DNA of 64,000 bases from Athripsodes cinereus (Eukaryota > Arthropoda > Insecta > Trichoptera > Leptoceridae): assembly GCA_947579605.1 (NCBI GenBank), contig OX388314.1:2604001-2668000 (forward strand), written 5' to 3'. Positions within the stretch are counted from its first letter, which is position 1. Every line of letters starts with the position of its first letter. The notes beneath the pieces are model-generated. The model was not told the origin of the DNA. It did not search any database and worked only from the letters and a program-made list of their open reading frames with translations. Made by a program: the position numbers and the translations under genes. This document shows positions 59,961 through 64,000 of this stretch, in pieces.

Positions 59961-60699
59961 AAATATATTCCTATATAAATACCGTTGAATGGTGAAAATT
60001 TATATTCTTGAAGAGGTTTATCACACCTAATTATTGATTCTCAACAATTATTTTTTATCTAACGTAGACATAGGTAATAACATTTTATGGTTTTGAACCA
60101 TATGTCACATACAAAAATGTTATAATACTGGATTTAGTACAATTTTATGAAACAGGTTCGTCTCAATGCCATACATTATAAAGCATTTGCAACAGATGAC
60201 AACGGCTTGTTTTATAATTTTGTTCATCTCCAAACTAAAATGACAGATAAAAAATTAGGAGATACAACGGAAATCTGGTAATTTTTTTTTCAAATTCAAT
60301 AATTAAAATTGAAAGAAGTAAACACATTTAGTAAATATATAACATGCAATAAAAACAATCAAATATTTTTTTGTAAATATCTATTATACCCTCAAAATTG
60401 AGCAGAGCTTGTGTATTGATGGACCATAGGGTTATATCTTTATATTGTGCAAAAAAAAAGTGGTATCTGTCAATCGTGGTTTCCGCATTTTACTGGATTT
60501 TGTACGCATGCGTGAGTGATGGTATTAAGAATATTATTTAATAGACACCTCATCTGCAGAACCAATAGATTGCACAAACTGGTTTTAGTGGTAAATAGAC
60601 AAGGTGTTCAGATGTTTACGAATTGGCTAAGGCTGGTTTATTTTTTTATAATATCCAGACAAATCGTTTTTTTTTCTTCTTTTTTGTGTATTTTGTACG

Positions 60700-60925
60700 T
60701 TTCAAACTATATTTTTGTATGTTGCTTGTGTGATAATATGCTAGTGTGAACAGATAAATGAGCGGAATGTGTGATACTTAAATAATTGACTTAACTGTGG
60801 TACATGTTTGTGGATGATAGCTGAGTTATGAACGACCTTTTTCTATTTTTGTAAACCATATTTTATAGTTGTTATCTGTTATGTGCTTCTACCAATAAAT
60901 AAAATAAAAATAAAATAAATAAAAT
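60700..60925 (+). mobile_element. LINE 3'-UTR with AAAT tail
   Basis: TAGTTGTTATCTGTTATGTG and CTTCTACCAATAAATAAAAT; same order as 12640-12905. Confidence 0.6.
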
Positions 60926-61769
60926 CATTATTCATTCATGTTTATATTAATATATATAAAAATCTCTTTAATGTATACAATAAGTTCAACTTATTATTAT
61001 TAAAATATTTGTTCTAACGGATCTTTTATGAGCGGTGATGCTAAAAAAAACTCTCAGGTTAATAAAATTTGCGACAGCAATATAATATTAAGTGAAATAA
61101 AATATCAATTCAATGGGAATACAAGAACATAAATTTAAGATGTTTTATAGGAAAGATATCGTGTCAATTGCTAAAATAAGTGTGAATACCTTTTAAAGAA
61201 ATAGATCTTCGATAATTTTAAGATATAAAAAAAAATTCCATCATCAACGGCACAAAGCCTTTAACATAATATGTATATGGTAAAAAACGAAATCAGAATA
61301 CAAATTCAAAACAGTATGTATTTTCTGATAGTTTACACATAATAAAACTTAGACAATACCTTTCATTTGAGCATATAAATTAATTAATTTACTATTATTT
61401 AACAAGAAGTTACCTATTAAATTTGATTAAAATTGAAAACATGTTAAGCTAACTCAGAATAAAAAATACAACCGAACAATACAAAAAAAAATATTTGATT
61501 CGAAATTCTCCAAAAGAGTTCCACTTTAGACTTTCAACTTTTTTTTGGAATCAGTCCATGATATGCATGCTTTTGTAAGCGATGATTTATTTAAAAAGTT
61601 TGCACTGTTTTTAACATAATAATTCCTTTTTACTTACTCAATTCTACACTGACTGCAGTATAAGAACGAGAAACTTCCATTACCTAACATCTATGTAATT
61701 CACAATGGGGAATGAAACCCATTTTACAAACTAGCTTTAAACCTGGCCGCACTCAAGATTAATCATTCA

Positions 61770-62012
61770 ATAATCCTATCATGACATTTTCCACAAAATA
61801 GAGGTAGCCAGTGGACCAACTGATATTAATGAATACGCAAGTCATTCTCTTCGTGTCAATAAAAGTACAGATATTCACGATAGGTGGTAGGATACCTCAT
61901 CGCTAAACGTAAGATGTCAAATGTCTTAAAAGGTGATGTTTTACAAATACCCATCTTATAAAGGACACTATAGAAATAAGTGGAAGGTTCTTTTTTATCG
62001 GGGACTCAGTAA
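61770..62012 (-). repeat. Interspersed repeat K, diverged copy
   Basis: CCTATCATGACATTTTCCAC, GAGGTAGCCAGTGGACCAAC and CGCTAAACGTAAGATGTCAA match the family. Confidence 0.6.
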
Positions 62013-62098
62013 AAAATTAAAAACATGGATGTTACACAATGACAATGACGTGTCGAAAATGGTAGCAGAAATAAAAATTAATAGTGATAATTAAAACA

Positions 62099-62600
62099 AA
62101 GTTTTCTACTATAGGTTATCTAGTAGGTAGTACCCGTAATGTAAATATATATTGATGATTGATTGAGTCGACGTTGATTTTGTAAAACTCCATTATATTG
62201 ATATAATGAAAACAAAATTGTTTTTGGTTTTACTACGATTTATTTGTTAAATAAGTTACCAGGTTTCGACCTATGAGGTCATTGTCAAACTCATAGGTCG
62301 AATGACCTCAATAGGAACAATGACAGAGGAACAATGACCTCATAGGTCGAAACCTGGTAACTTATTTAACAAATAAATCGTAGTAAAACCAAAAACAATT
62401 TTGTTTTCATTATATCAATATATTGATGATCATACATAATTGTAGGTACGTATTTTTATTATCCTTCACTGTAAACTGTAACAAGATATCACAGACGCCA
62501 TATGGGGGCGAGGGGCTGCATCTTGTTCAGTGATTGCAATATTATTTAGATTAATGCAATATTATATAATTATGCCATGAAATTCAACTATATAGAGGAA
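62099..62600. mobile_element. hAT-like MITE copy 2, split by a Penelope-like insertion
   Basis: TTTCTACTATAGGTTATCTA (62103) to TATTGATGAT and, after the insertion, TTGATGATCATACATAATTG to TTATGCCATGAAATTCAACT follow the copy at 51559-51940. The far end is missing. Confidence 0.75.
62160..62417. mobile_element. Inverted Penelope-like insertion with 13-bp target duplication
   Basis: ATATATTGATGAT lies at 62147-62159 and 62418-62430. Inside, arms of about 92 nt (62194-62285 and 62331-62422, the outer edge overlapping the duplication) carry AACAAATAAATCGTAGTAAA and AGGTCGAAACCTGGTAAC. The 45-nt centre is made of scrambled short copies of the arm (GGAACAATGAC twice, CTCATAGGTCGAATGACCTC). The GTCGAAACCTGGTAAC block is hammerhead-like but the CTGANGA box is degenerate. 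Confidence 0.82.
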
Positions 62601-62889
62601 TAATTTGAATAAATAATTATTCAGCAACACATTCGACCGATGGTGAAGACACAGCATTATTTTTAAATATCCTGGTACAGGTAGATATAAAGGACATATA
62701 CACAAACAACCTTACATGTTAAGGAAATGATTTTTATTATTATTAGAATCTGCAAGCTCCCTTAGCGAGAAGATGGTTAGGTTTTGATTTGAATATTGAA
62801 TTTGCTTTGCTGGGTACTCTAGCAAAACTGGAAGATTAACTTGTTTCATGCCAAAGATGACATTTATCGCCATACTTCTACTATTACAA

Positions 62890-62965
62890 CCAAACTATCA
62901 CGGTATATCCCATTAGTGGGGTAACCAGTGAACCAACTGCGTGTAACGAACCTGCGGGGAGGAAG
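62890..62965 (-). repeat. Interspersed repeat K, 3' part
   Basis: CTATCACGGTATATCCCATT, AGTGGGGTAACCAGTGAACC and AACTGCGTGTAAC match the family 3' end. Confidence 0.6.
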
Positions 62966-63067
62966 TGAGCTCTTATGTAAATTTATTCGGAGGTAATCCG
63001 AATACGTTGACGTCTATCAGTACATTATTGTATAATTTTATGAATAGCTGTCTATACATGTAACGGT

Positions 63068-63220
63068 TTTGTTATAAACCCAAATATAACCTTATACACC
63101 TTTCACAGTAAGCTACTAAAAGCTTGTGTCGTGAAAGGGAGTTTGCCGGCACCTGGGATCGAACCACGGACTCCATGTTCACGAGGCCGAGACTCTACCT
63201 CCAGGCTACCGACCAACTAA
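63068..63220 (-). mobile_element. tRNA-derived SINE, family 1
   Basis: Minus strand: GTAGCCTGGAGGTAGAG (A-box region), CGTGGTTCGATCCC (B-box), then CACGACACAAGCTTTTAGTA to TTGGGTTTATAAC. The best-preserved copy of the family in the window. Confidence 0.85.
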
Positions 63221-63669
63221 TTATGTAAAACGTGTATATACCATATTATAAAATATCCCCGGCATCAAAAAGGTTAGATCTTATGTAGATACTAAAAGTC
63301 TGCAATGTTTTATTCTTGCTATACGATACTTTGAATGAATGTTCAGCGGTTCATTGAGTCACTTTCCGATAAACTTCGCTTGTAATACACTCATCACATA
63401 GATTTTTTCTCATTTTGATTTATGAAGTAATTTTTCTTATTGTATGTGTTTTTATTATTATTATTATTTGTGTTTAGTGTTAATGTGACGTAGTTAGATG
63501 GAAGAAATCACTATATAGTGATAATCTCGCCACTGCATATCATCACATTTTTTCTTATGTAAACTGATTTGTTGATTTTGTTATATGAATGATGATGTGC
63601 AAGAAGAATAAAATAAATAAATCGATTTTTTGTATAAAAAAGTATAAAAATAAATAAATATATTCTTAC

Positions 63670-63766
63670 CATCTAGTTCGGGAGGTGGCGGTGGGAAAGG
63701 TGGGATCGAGCCTGAATCCAGTCTCGATCCATCTGGACCACTCCCATCTCCCTCCTCCTGATCCAC
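63670..63766 (-). CDS. Collagen gene, internal exon A (acidic, proline-rich linker)
   Basis: This is the most upstream visible exon of a minus-strand collagen gene. It is bounded by an acceptor (TTTGCAG) and a donor (GTAAGAAT), starts in phase 0 and ends after the first base of a glycine codon. It encodes 32 full codons with no Gly-X-Y repeat. The first half is acidic and rich in Gly and Ser (VDQEEGDGSGPDGS), and the end is FPPPPPELD. The Ser-Gly with nearby Asp/Glu resembles glycosaminoglycan-attachment sites, known from collagens XV and XVIII. Joined to exon B it reads ELD-G-YARGIKGEKGERG, so it is the non-collagenous linker just before a collagenous block. Coding sequence further 5' lies beyond the window. 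The exon call is strong because both splice sites and the reading frame agree with exon B; the multiplexin family assignment is inference. Confidence 0.85.
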
Positions 63767-64000
63767 CTGCAAAGACACATAATAAAAATAATATTAATTT
63801 AGAAATCATGATACTACGTGTTGCAAAGCACAGTATAAAGTCAATTGCAAAATAATCAATGCTTATCTCGAATAAAGATCTGTATATTTGTGGAGACAAA
63901 AAACAGGGTTATTTGATATATTACATCATGTAAATTGTAATTTCACAATGTTAACATTAAAACATTCAGTTCAATTGTTAAGGATCTTTTTTTAAATTTA

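Larger units (their letters stand above)
58936..63669 (-). other. Collagen intron A-B (about 4.7 kb)
   Basis: GT-AG intron, phase 1. It holds LINE 3'-UTR pieces (near 59000-59220 and 60700-60925), a nested LINE remnant at 59718-59960, a repeat copy at 61770-62012, a MITE split by a Penelope-like insertion (62099-62600), and a SINE at 63068-63220. From 59960 to 60500 and from 60930 to 61760 it is AT-rich with nothing I recognise. Confidence 0.8.

Noticed and set aside
63666..63899. Second minus-strand frame over exon A
   Set aside because: Its frame does not join exon B in the Gly-X-Y register; it is an out-of-phase shadow.

Overview
The window is AT-rich animal DNA of insect type, most probably a moth or butterfly. 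The evidence is a split collagen gene with GT-AG introns, and a dense, nested load of RTE-like LINE 3' ends, tRNA-derived SINEs, MITEs and Penelope-like element tips. Species was not identified, and the lepidopteran assignment is inference from this repeat style. There is no operon, CRISPR array, rRNA or convincing intact tRNA gene.

One host gene is supported. It lies on the minus strand and fills the whole window. Five internal coding exons (63766-63670, 58935-58889, 49318-49211, 40986-40840 and 4056-3859) join in frame to 149 residues of a non-fibrillar, interrupted collagen. It has Gly-X-Y blocks, an acidic proline-rich linker, a C-T-C interruption with an N-glycosylation sequon, and acidic Ser-Gly sites of the glycosaminoglycan-attachment kind. 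This best fits a multiplexin (collagen XV/XVIII type), a basement-membrane proteoglycan. The start, the N-terminal domain and the C-terminal (endostatin-like) domain lie outside the window. The four complete introns are about 4.7, 9.6, 8.2 and 36.8 kb.

Layout by region. 1-3858 (intron 3' of the last visible exon): two same-family LINE 3' ends flank a 73-bp minisatellite with a dimer/trimer higher-order pattern. 4057-40839 (giant intron): a 1.3-kb transposon with a two-exon transposase-like gene start, a hAT-like element with an 8-bp target duplication, SINE pairs, several LINE families, a 700-bp MITE, a foldback MITE, a LINE end with a restriction-like endonuclease domain next to a TAA microsatellite, and a MITE inside an older repeat. 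40987-49210: Penelope-like inverted tips, two foldback MITEs and a second copy of the 700-bp MITE with a LINE end inside it. 49319-58888: a hAT-like MITE, a Harbinger-like foldback element, and a 240-bp near-perfect palindrome with a hammerhead-like motif on each strand. 58936-63669: LINE and SINE remnants and another inverted Penelope-like insertion splitting a MITE. 63767-64000: intron sequence.

The most unusual signal is a set of short insertions shaped as inverted (head-to-head) copies of Penelope-like element ends. They carry hammerhead-ribozyme-like cores (CTGANGA, stem II, GAAA, short stem III). Three are flanked by 13-14-bp direct repeats that look like target-site duplications. All coordinates were read by eye from the sequence; no alignment or database search was run.
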